In this document: piece by piece, positions 33,371 through 38,718 of the stretch | Layout of the letters: each line of letters begins with the position of its first letter | Position numbering within the stretch: position 1 is the stretch's first letter | Source of the DNA: Legionella moravica DSM 19234 | GTDB taxonomy: Bacteria > Pseudomonadota > Gammaproteobacteria > Legionellales > Legionellaceae | Length of the DNA stretch: 38,718 nucleotides | Direction of reading: 5' to 3' | Assembly (NCBI RefSeq): GCF_000423305.1 | Contig: NZ_AUHS01000031.1 | Location: 1 to 38,718 of the forward strand | Notes under the pieces: model-generated | Databases searched by the model: none | Told to the model about the DNA's origin: nothing | Seen by the model: only the letters and a program-made list of their open reading frames with translations | Position numbers and translations under genes: made by a program

Positions 33371-34003
33371 CTATAAGTATTTCTTAAAGCGGCTGGCCGT
33401 CATGGCTACCATTAATCCCATCAACAAACTGACAGGCACAAAGACATAAGCAGGGGTGATGCTAACGGGCAGGGCAAGCCACAGCATGAGTAAAATCACC
33501 AGTCCCTTTTTTAAATAGTGATTAAGCCTGTGGAACACATATGAGGATTCACGACCTAAACAAGCGGTGCGTATTGCTCTTTGATTTAGGCCGTCAACCA
33601 GGCCTGCAATCATGGTTAAAGCAAATAAGGGCAGGGCGGCGAATAGGATAATGAGTTTGATTAAAAGGCACTGGCTGCTTAATAAAAGGATCTGCAAGAA
33701 TTGTTGTGATTTTTCGATTAAGTCCTTGGCAAGGTCATTGATGGCCAGTTTGTTTAAGTAGGGGATAGCGAATGCCCAATCTGGTTTAGAATTCAAAGGA
33801 AGAACTGCCAAAAGTGAGCCTTGATAAACAGGGGTGATGGCTTCTCTTTGAGTGTTTACAAGGGTATTCACTTTTTCAAAAGCAAATGAGTAGCCATGCA
33901 GAAGCCATTGACTTAAAGCCCAGATAATAATCGCCAACCAACCTAAGAATAGCACTATGGTTAATTGCATGGTCAGTTGCCTTGAATATTGCTTTACTGC
34001 CAT
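33371..34003 (-). CDS. ICE inner-membrane protein (DUF4400, PFL_4697)
   Basis: A 210-residue protein with about four helices: near residues 12-32, 105-133, 168-185 and 186-203. The segment RAIRTACLGRESSYVFHRLN between the last pairs is the hallmark of the DUF4400/TIGR03747 group (family pattern G-R-E-S-S-x-V/I-Y/F-H). It usually stands near traD; here it is about 11 kb away on the other side of the apparatus genes, as in other Legionella islands of this kind. It overlaps the upstream gene by 10 bases; GAGGGGG precedes the ATG. Confidence 0.83.
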   Translation of the reverse strand: MAVKQYSRQLTMQLTIVLFLGWLAIIIWALSQWLLHGYSFAFEKVNTLVNTQREAITPVYQGSLLAVLPLNSKPDWAFAIPYLNKLAINDLAKDLIEKSQQFLQILLLSSQCLLIKLIILFAALPLFALTMIAGLVDGLNQRAIRTACLGRESSYVFHRLNHYLKKGLVILLMLWLALPVSITPAYVFVPVSLLMGLMVAMTASRFKKYL

Positions 34004-34425
34004 ACAGCCCCCTCAGCAATGATTAGGGGGTAATGTTGTTCATGAAGGTATGCAAGCAATGGATCAACATTAACTGGTAATAACGGTAGTTTGAATTTTT
34101 CTTGCAAAGCGACAATAGATTCAAAGTCATTGACGTTGGTAATGAATCCTGTGGCTTGCATGGATTTTAATTCTTCTTGATGCTGTTCTAACCATTGAAT
34201 CGACGCTTTATCTGCACCTATGACAAACAAAGGCATGTTTAATAAACTGGTATCCAATGTTTTACGGCTGACTTTGCCTGCGGTGGCTTTGCTTTTGGCT
34301 GGTACGCCTATTGGGCTGGACAGATTTAATTTTAATGACGTATCACTTTGTGACAGGGTTAAAGGAATGACGTTCATGCTATGAACATTCAACGTGACCA
34401 AGAGTAAGAACAAAATCCTAATCAT
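33994..34425 (-). CDS. ICE protein, PFL_4695 family (TIGR03765)
   Basis: A 143-residue exported protein. The signal peptide is MIRILFLLLVTLNVHSMN. The mature part contains the family pattern: LFVIGADKASIQWLEQHQEE, a G-F-I-T-N-V segment, and the end LPVNVDPLLAYLHEQHYPLI, where H-Y-P-L/V-I is conserved. The fold is probably thioredoxin-like or Rossmann-like; no catalytic cysteines are seen. Its role in the apparatus is unknown. GGGAG precedes the ATG, which shares a base with the upstream stop. Confidence 0.83.
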   Translation of the reverse strand: MIRILFLLLVTLNVHSMNVIPLTLSQSDTSLKLNLSSPIGVPAKSKATAGKVSRKTLDTSLLNMPLFVIGADKASIQWLEQHQEELKSMQATGFITNVNDFESIVALQEKFKLPLLPVNVDPLLAYLHEQHYPLIIAEGAVWQ

Positions 34426-35246
34426 TAAAATCTCCCTAAATCGACGACTTGCGAGGTTTTACCGTTGGCTATTAACAGTAATGGGGTTTGTTTCTTGGCA
34501 AGCGTTAAGCTTTCAAATTGTTGGTTGCCAGAGGTTAGGGTGACTTGTTGGCTGGTCACTAATTGAATAGGGATTTGATGTCGGTTCGCCCATAACTGTA
34601 TGGCGTTATTGTCCATATCCAAAAACAACAGGTTAAGTTTTGTATTGGGAGTGCGGTTAATCGCGTCAACCAGTTGCAGAACAATCGTGGTAACAGCATC
34701 GTCAGGTCTTACAAATAAATAGAGTGTTTCACCTGTTTTTAATTGAATAGGTTGATGTGCATAGGGTGAGTAAGGGGAGGGATCAAAATCACCAACCACG
34801 GGTACATCTTTAAACAGTTCGTTATAGGCTTTGTAAAAGGCATTGTTCCAGGCGATATTTTGCGCCACCTTTTGCGCTTCCTGGCGGACAGCCAGGCTGG
34901 CAAAATGTTCACGCTCCACATCATCTTTGGCGTTAAGTCCAAGGATATCAATCGGTGTCATTCGCAAGTCTTTGTAATACACGCCACTCCGGCTCTGCAT
35001 TAATTGCAGATAGCGTTTTTCTTCCTTTTCATTTAATCCCCAGACTTTCGCTTCTTGCTTTTGAGCGTCATTTAGTTGGAAATCTTTTTCTTCGATGACT
35101 TCATCATGAAACTCAGTAAGGCCTGCTTTTGCCAAGGCATTGTCGGCTTGTTGCATGGGTGAGGTGGCAATGCCAGGGATATACAAACCAGCGATGGCCT
35201 GTTGCCCAAGTACTAATCCCATGGCTAGAGTAGATAACTTAAGCAT
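34425..35246 (-). CDS. ICE protein, PFL_4693 family (TIGR03759)
   Basis: A 273-residue periplasmic protein with a signal peptide cut after AIA (residue 19). The segment WGLNEKEEKRYLQLMQSRSG at about residues 69-88 is the conserved beginning of the TIGR03759 domain. The C-terminal 120 residues look like a thioredoxin-type fold (LYLFVRPDDAV; LLFLDMDNNAIQLWANRHQI; TPLLLIANG) without a CxxC pair. The start overlaps the upstream gene by 8 bases, with GAGGTG before it. Confidence 0.83.
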   Translation of the reverse strand: MLKLSTLAMGLVLGQQAIAGLYIPGIATSPMQQADNALAKAGLTEFHDEVIEEKDFQLNDAQKQEAKVWGLNEKEEKRYLQLMQSRSGVYYKDLRMTPIDILGLNAKDDVEREHFASLAVRQEAQKVAQNIAWNNAFYKAYNELFKDVPVVGDFDPSPYSPYAHQPIQLKTGETLYLFVRPDDAVTTIVLQLVDAINRTPNTKLNLLFLDMDNNAIQLWANRHQIPIQLVTSQQVTLTSGNQQFESLTLAKKQTPLLLIANGKTSQVVDLGRF

Positions 35247-35823
35247 GGCTCACCTCATGTTGATTTAAGCGAACCAGTACATGGGCTTTATCTGCGTTTT
35301 CAAATTCTATGATTTGTTTGGCAAAGTCGATTTCAAAAACTGTCCAACCAGCTAACGTATCGCCTTTTTCCAATGCTTGGGTTTTGTAGTGGTAAGCAAG
35401 GGATGCAACGGGTATTTCTTGGATGCTGTCTATGCTTAATACCTTAAAGGGCAGTTGACTTGCAGAGAGCATTTTCACAGGTTTCTTTTTCTCATCTAAG
35501 TGGCGTAATAAATCCGTAATACCTTCGAGTTGTTTTTTTATTGCACCTTGTTCTGTAGTGAATATTTCACCTAATTGATGATCGTCTTTATTTTTCAGTT
35601 GCTGAACGAAGTTATTTAACTGGTTGAGGTTTTGGGTAATTAGCGATAAATCAGGTTGTTCTACAGGTTGTTTTAATTGCGTTTGAATAGATGTGAGTTG
35701 TTCGCCAAGGATATTTAGCTCATTATGATTTGCAGGCGATTGATTTTTTACACATACAAAAGTAATTAATAAAACATTTAAAACAAGCAGGCTAAGCCAT
35801 TTAACATCCAGATACTTTTTCAT
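35239..35823 (-). CDS. Membrane-anchored coiled-coil protein
   Basis: A 194-residue protein with one N-terminal helix (WLSLLVLNVLLITFVCV) and a periplasmic part: a coiled coil at about residues 32-115 followed by a compact beta-rich end (FKVLSIDSIQEIPVASLAYH; GWTVFEIDFAKQIIEF). I do not recognise the family. The layout resembles PilP/PilO-like or lytic-complex scaffold proteins. Its place between the PilL-like and PFL_4693-family genes is typical of the accessory periplasmic genes of GI-T4SS. AAGGAG lies 6 bases before the ATG. Confidence 0.75.
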   Translation of the reverse strand: MKKYLDVKWLSLLVLNVLLITFVCVKNQSPANHNELNILGEQLTSIQTQLKQPVEQPDLSLITQNLNQLNNFVQQLKNKDDHQLGEIFTTEQGAIKKQLEGITDLLRHLDEKKKPVKMLSASQLPFKVLSIDSIQEIPVASLAYHYKTQALEKGDTLAGWTVFEIDFAKQIIEFENADKAHVLVRLNQHEVSHA

Positions 35824-36233
35824 CTTGCGCTCCTTGCAATCAGACTAAAATTGATTTCCCTTAACAAATCGTCTTGTTTGAGAGTGAACAGTTGTTGCCC
35901 GACCAATACCGTCAGACCTCGTTCAATGGTTAGTGGTCCAAGATTTCTACTGACTTGTGGTAATGGTTGTTGAAAGACTTGTTGCAGGCTTTCACTTTGT
36001 TTTTCCTTGGGTGCAAGGTGATAACCGGAATAACCTAACCAGTAATCCACTGCCTCCCCTATGGTTTGAATGGAGGCAGGAAAATGAATCTGTTGTACGG
36101 TTTTCATGGGGTTAATTTGGGCTGCTAACGGTTGATTTTTAACCGTGGCATAGCGGCTTACTTGGGTGATATTGGCTGCATGAGTTTGCAGACCACATAA
36201 CACTAGGCTGAATACCATAGTTTTCTTAAGCAT
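35820..36233 (-). CDS. PilL-like ICE protein (TIGR03748)
   Basis: A 137-residue exported protein. The ATG at 36233 follows AGGAGG at 5 bases and gives a signal peptide (MLKKTMVFSLVLCGLQTHA); the frame to 36326 lies inside csrT and is rejected. The mature part carries the PilL pattern: RYATVKNQPLAAQINPMKTV, IQTIGEAVDYWLGYSGYHLA, LPQVSRNLGPLTIERGLTVL and the end LREINFSLI. PilL-like proteins start many ICE transfer regions and may help build the pilus. It overlaps csrT by 8 bases. Confidence 0.85.
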   Translation of the reverse strand: MLKKTMVFSLVLCGLQTHAANITQVSRYATVKNQPLAAQINPMKTVQQIHFPASIQTIGEAVDYWLGYSGYHLAPKEKQSESLQQVFQQPLPQVSRNLGPLTIERGLTVLVGQQLFTLKQDDLLREINFSLIARSAR

Positions 36234-36444
36234 CATCGCCTCCTGATTGGTTTCTAAGTGCCTGCGCTTGTTCATGTTGTGCCACTGCTTTGCGGACAAA
36301 GACTTCTTTACGTTCAATATCAACATGCTTAGGTGCTTCTATACCTAGCCTAATTAGCCCCTCGTTTTCAGAGATTAAATGCACTTTGATTCTTCCTTTA
36401 TCAATGTAAATTGCTTCGCCGATACGACGGATTAAGGTCAGCAT
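36226..36444 (-). CDS. CsrA-family regulator of the conjugative element
   Basis: A 72-residue CsrA paralogue, with the core fold in residues 1-50: MLTLIRRIGEAIYI, then RIKVHLISENEGLIRLGIEAPKHVDIERKEVF. Arg6 or Arg7 and the I-R-L-G-I-E-A-P strand match CsrA RNA-binding surfaces (R4-region and R44-equivalent in ERKEV). A 20-residue polar C-terminal tail is extra relative to genomic CsrA. Such genes (lvrC, csrT) lie in the lvrRABC block of Legionella conjugative islands and control their own element and sometimes the host Csr circuit by binding GGA sites in mRNA leaders. AAGGAG lies 8 bases before the ATG. It overlaps lvrB by 7 bases. Confidence 0.9.
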   Translation of the reverse strand: MLTLIRRIGEAIYIDKGRIKVHLISENEGLIRLGIEAPKHVDIERKEVFVRKAVAQHEQAQALRNQSGGDDA

Positions 36445-36950
36445 GATGTTTTCTCCTTAGCTTCTTTGAAGAGGTAGTCTTTCATTTGGTTGATATGCAG
36501 TTGAACGACCTGGGGATCGGTAGGGATATGCGGTTCAGTTTTTTGTTTGATCGCTTCTTGACGGGCTTGGATGCCTTTTTGGATGTTAGTGCAGTACTCA
36601 TAAAAAATCGGAAGACAAGGAGGAACAGCCAACTTCTTCTTGATTTGTTCTAAAGCAAGTTTAAGTACTTGGTTGTCAAACTCGTTTAAGCTTTCTGACC
36701 ATTCACGTTTTGAGAGTTCGAGAAAACTAGGGTTGCTATAAGTGGAGACCCACAAATAGCCATAAATTGCTGCAAGTCGCATAAACAGCGTATCCATTCG
36801 CTTATCGTACTCTGGTGTGGTCGAATGAGAGGATGTTGTTTCCTGAGTCTGATGGTTCATCAAAGTCGAAATCGAAGTTTGCATCTTTGCAGGATTCAGT
36901 AAGGATATCTGTTGCTGATTTTTTTCGAGAACGCACTTGATTGGCTTCAT
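36438..36950 (-). CDS. LvrB-like protein
   Basis: A 170-residue soluble, mostly helical protein corresponding by position to LvrB. The conserved-looking part begins near residue 48 (YDKRMDTLFMRLAAIYGYLW) and includes LPIFYEYCTNIQKGIQARQE. The first 47 residues are polar and may be flexible. The ATG at 36950 has a strong AGAGGAG 7 bases upstream, yet this start overlaps lvrA by 149 bases; an ATG at 36797 would just avoid overlap but has no ribosome site. Function unknown; a replication- or partition-related role has been guessed for Lvr proteins. Confidence 0.78.
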   Translation of the reverse strand: MKPIKCVLEKNQQQISLLNPAKMQTSISTLMNHQTQETTSSHSTTPEYDKRMDTLFMRLAAIYGYLWVSTYSNPSFLELSKREWSESLNEFDNQVLKLALEQIKKKLAVPPCLPIFYEYCTNIQKGIQARQEAIKQKTEPHIPTDPQVVQLHINQMKDYLFKEAKEKTSC

Positions 36951-37704
36951 TTTGCTGCTCCTCTTGGGTTTTTAAGGTAAGTAATTCATCGTTCCAGCAT
37001 TTGCGTGAAAGCCAGGTAGCTGGATATTTCCAGTTCGGTAGCCACTCACCAATAAACTCCATTTCCTCTCGGTTATTAATTTGGGCTTGCAGGCCTGTCA
37101 GTATTTGTTCAACCATCTGTTCATCTGGTTGCAGATAACCAAACTCACGCCAGGCTTTAGTTCGGTCTTGTTTTAAAGGATAAAGAGACCAAAATTTTTC
37201 AAATTGCTGCTTTAAAAAAATAAAACGATCTTTGGAGTTATGAGGTGTGTCGGGTTTTGTGTTTTGCGCTGTGCTGGGTTTTTGATTTTTATCATCGTAA
37301 CTTGATGATTTAATATTGTTTTTGTCGTTCGGGTTTGTGTCGGGTTGATGTGTCGGGTTTGTGACGGGTTTATTTTGAGCAGACAAATCCGAATTGGCTA
37401 ATAAGCATTTTAAAATGAGTTGTTTGCCAATAGATTTGATCTCCACCAACCCAGCGCGTTCAAGCGCATAGATGATACGGCGTAATTGCGGACGGCTAGG
37501 ACTACCTGAATATTCAAAACCTTGGTGCGGTTCAACGTAAAGGGCTTCAGCAAGCTGTTGGTAGCTGATTTTACGCTTAACGCCTACCAGAAAGGTATTG
37601 CGATCCATATACGGACGAATTCCCAGCAAATAGGCTGATTGCTGAATATAAGGCAATCCCATCAGTGCAGATAATTCATCGGTATTAACAAACAAAAATC
37701 CCAT
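36802..37704 (-). CDS. LvrA-like protein
   Basis: A 300-residue protein in the LvrA position. Residues 1-105 look like a winged-helix DNA-binding domain (KISYQQLAEALYVEPHQGF; RPQLRRIIYALERAGLVEIK), followed by a 55-residue Pro/Asn/Asp-rich linker and a C-terminal domain (FEKFWSLYPLKQDRTKAWRE; EWLPNWKYPATWLSRKCW) resembling replication-associated proteins of phages and plasmids. The linker is encoded by repeated AACCCGACA-like units. The ribosome site before the ATG is weak. The gene is divergent from lvrR across 166 bases, and it begins the conjugation run, so its promoter probably governs the whole set. Confidence 0.82.
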   Translation of the reverse strand: MGFLFVNTDELSALMGLPYIQQSAYLLGIRPYMDRNTFLVGVKRKISYQQLAEALYVEPHQGFEYSGSPSRPQLRRIIYALERAGLVEIKSIGKQLILKCLLANSDLSAQNKPVTNPTHQPDTNPNDKNNIKSSSYDDKNQKPSTAQNTKPDTPHNSKDRFIFLKQQFEKFWSLYPLKQDRTKAWREFGYLQPDEQMVEQILTGLQAQINNREEMEFIGEWLPNWKYPATWLSRKCWNDELLTLKTQEEQQNEANQVRSRKKSATDILTESCKDANFDFDFDEPSDSGNNILSFDHTRVR

Positions 37705-37776
37705 TTCTCTATTTCATCCTTAATAAGCACCGCTAAAAACAGCACTTGCACTATCAAATGATTTCAATTAGTATCA

Positions 37777-37803
37777 ATCAATAACACGAAATGTGTTGTT
37801 GAT
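37777..37803. promoter_or_regulatory. Inverted repeat between lvrA and lvrR, candidate operator
   Basis: ATCAATAACAC, 5 bases, GTGTTGTTGAT: 11-base arms with one mismatch (10 of 11 paired). It lies centrally in the intergenic region, 73 bases from the lvrA start and 68 from the lvrR start. A dyad in this place between a Cro/CI-type repressor gene and the operon it faces is a typical operator. Confidence 0.55.
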
Positions 37804-37870
37804 AACCCATTGTAAATAGGCGCTTTTTAGAGTCAATGGGGTATTTCCGTTTGATAGCAAATGAACCTAA

Positions 37871-38131
37871 ATGAACATGAAAAAAATTATTGGCAGTAGG
37901 ATTACGCAGGCTAGAAGGGCGAATGAGTTGACGATTAAAGTCTTGGCTGAAAGGACGGGATTAGGGGCGGCTAGGATTGGAAATTGGGAGCAGGGAACTA
38001 GGAGTCCTGGGTCGGAGGAGGCTATGATTTTGTCCAAGGAGTTGAGAGTTGCCGCTTCTTGGTTGCTCTGTTTGACGGATAATCCGAGTGGGGAATGGAT
38101 TCATTATCCAAAAATAACATTTAGGGCTTAA
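37871..38131 (+). CDS. LvrR-like Cro/CI-type HTH regulator
   Basis: An 86-residue DNA-binding protein. Residues 8-62 form an XRE-type helix-turn-helix (SRITQARRANELTIKVLAER, TGLGAARIGNWEQGTRSPGS), followed by ASWLLCLTDNP, a common end of Cro/CI domains, and about 18 residues more. There is no peptidase part, so de-repression by RecA-type self-cleavage is not expected. Its position, divergent from lvrA, corresponds to LvrR, and it likely binds the dyad at 37777-37803. The gene is followed by the hairpin at 38192. Confidence 0.85.
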   Translation: MNMKKIIGSRITQARRANELTIKVLAERTGLGAARIGNWEQGTRSPGSEEAMILSKELRVAASWLLCLTDNPSGEWIHYPKITFRA

Positions 38132-38191
38132 TTACCAGTTTGTACCACACATTTTTTTATTAGCTATTGATTACTGAATTTTTTATAATCA

Positions 38192-38216
38192 GCCCCTCTA
38201 AGATCTTAAGAGGGGC
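38192..38216. terminator. Hairpin between convergent genes
   Basis: GCCCCTCT, 9 bases, AGAGGGGC: a perfect 8-base GC-rich stem. It lies 61 bases after the lvrR stop and 40 bases after the stop of the minus-strand gene fragment at 38256. It is thus placed to end transcription from both sides. There is no U-run on the plus strand; the minus-strand side is followed by TGATTATAAAAAATT, so it is an imperfect terminator. Confidence 0.55.
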
Positions 38217-38255
38217 CTCAATATCATAAACATAGAGTAATAACTATCGTTCCAT

Positions 38256-38378
38256 TTAAGCATCCTCAAGTACAATCTGATTTTTAATAATAAATGATTT
38301 ATTTACAACACCCTGATATTCATTGCTAAGCTTTAACTCATCTGCCAGTTTTCTTAAGGATAATCTTCTTAATATGTC
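38256..38378 (-). pseudogene. Gene interrupted by IS66, C-terminal 40 residues
   Basis: On the minus strand an open frame runs from the IS66 boundary (38378) to TAA at 38256-38258. The residues read DILRRLSLRKLADELKLSNE then YQGVVNKSFIIKNQIVLEDA. The frame begins exactly at the element end, so the IS66 copy probably split a gene convergent with lvrR. I do not recognise the family. The other half would lie beyond the right end of the window. Confidence 0.5.
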
Positions 38379-38718
38379 GTAAACGGTTAATTAACCTCAC
38401 TCTTCTCAGGCATAATGAGATTGGGTAAGCTACGCATATCAGTTAGTAATGAGTGGTCAATGTTATAAGGAAGAAGGTTCTCCAGTTGTTCTAGAGTGCT
38501 GGCCTGGCGAATATGAGTAAGGACGTATTTAAACCAGGAAAAAGTTTCGATTTTATTCTGCTTACAGGTTTCAATAAGCGAGAAGAGGATACTACCGGCT
38601 TTGGCGCCGAGGTCATTGCCATGAAAGAGCCAGTTTTTTCGACCGATAACGAAAGGTTTAATGGTACGTTCACCGAGGTTATTATCGAGCTCCAAACGGC
38701 CATCGAATAAGAAGATAT
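38379..38718 (-). mobile_element. IS66-family element, right end (partial)
   Basis: The last 340 bases of an IS66-type element in the minus orientation; the rest lies outside the window. The terminus is GTAAACGGTTAATTAACC (from 38379), matching the copy at bases 1-95 base for base over their shared 95 bases. The neighbouring 8 bases, AATATGTC, differ from those beside the other copy. Confidence 0.88.
38387..38718 (-). CDS. IS66 transposase, C-terminal part (partial)
   Basis: The final 110 residues of the transposase, open to the window edge. It contains the family's catalytic-end motif FDGRLELDNNLGERTIKPF (E-(L/I)-D-N-N-x-x-E-R, which includes the last acidic DDE residue) and GRKNWLFHGNDLGAKAGSIL, followed by the SLIETCKQNKIE...W segment. 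The frame continues upstream past a TTG at 38695 to the window edge (FLFDGRLE), so it is truncated only by the window. Confidence 0.9.
   Translation of the reverse strand, partial: IFLFDGRLELDNNLGERTIKPFVIGRKNWLFHGNDLGAKAGSILFSLIETCKQNKIETFSWFKYVLTHIRQASTLEQLENLLPYNIDHSLLTDMRSLPNLIMPEKSEVN

Noticed and set aside
35820..36326. Longer version of the PilL-like gene
   Set aside because: The additional 31 residues are read through csrT out of frame, and the ATG at 36233 gives a proper signal peptide and ribosome spacing.
1..38718. tRNA genes, integrase, relaxase, oriT, CRISPR array
   Set aside because: Looked for and not found. The GI-T4SS set implies an integrase and relaxase elsewhere on the element, outside this window.

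Overview
The window is AT-rich DNA that by gene content comes from Legionella. It carries an lvr-type regulatory block (lvrR, lvrA, lvrB and a CsrA paralogue) followed by the genomic-island type IV secretion/conjugation genes (GI-T4SS, ICEHin1056/PFGI-1 style), a combination described from Legionella integrative conjugative elements. It also carries ankyrin and other effector-like proteins. No rRNA, tRNA, CRISPR array, integrase or relaxase was found.

Layout. Both ends of the window lie inside copies of the same IS66-family element, in opposite orientation: bases 1-95 are an exact reverse complement of 38379-38473, and both copies end at the same terminal GTAAACGG. The sequence may therefore be an assembly contig cut at a repeat. 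Right part, 37.9 kb back to 19.9 kb: lvrR (+) diverges from a nearly gapless minus-strand run. That run is lvrA, lvrB, csrT, pilL-like, about 15 mating-apparatus genes, a VirB4/TraC ATPase, TraU-, TraH- and TraG-like proteins, and finally the TraD coupling ATPase. One 57-codon gene (22222-22395, +) sits inside this run on the opposite strand.

Middle, 19.9 to 16.1 kb: cargo that looks like drug or small-molecule modification. It holds an AadA-like nucleotidyltransferase fused to an acetyltransferase, two more acetyltransferases, a small protein with a possible Cys-His-Asp triad, and relics of a cyclase, a RimJ/L-like acetyltransferase and an HTH protein.

Left, 16.0 to 3.9 kb: two LuxR-type regulators (3940-4656 and 15212-16006) bracket a cluster. 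The cluster contains a beta-lactamase-fold protein, two ABC exporters, an SDR, an acetyltransferase, an ankyrin protein with a caspase-like His/Cys pair, and a small Cys-motif protein. Three unrelated members of the cluster end in the same C-terminal tail, (S/T)-P-(F/L)-x-x-TPKP. The leftmost 3.3 kb holds an SDR, a second serine hydrolase, a hypothetical protein and an SDR relic beside the IS.

How the parts fit: the right half is a conjugation machine under lvr/Csr control, and the left half is its probable cargo. I see the motifs and layout directly. T4SS gene names follow recognised ICE families, and functions of the tailed cluster are inference.
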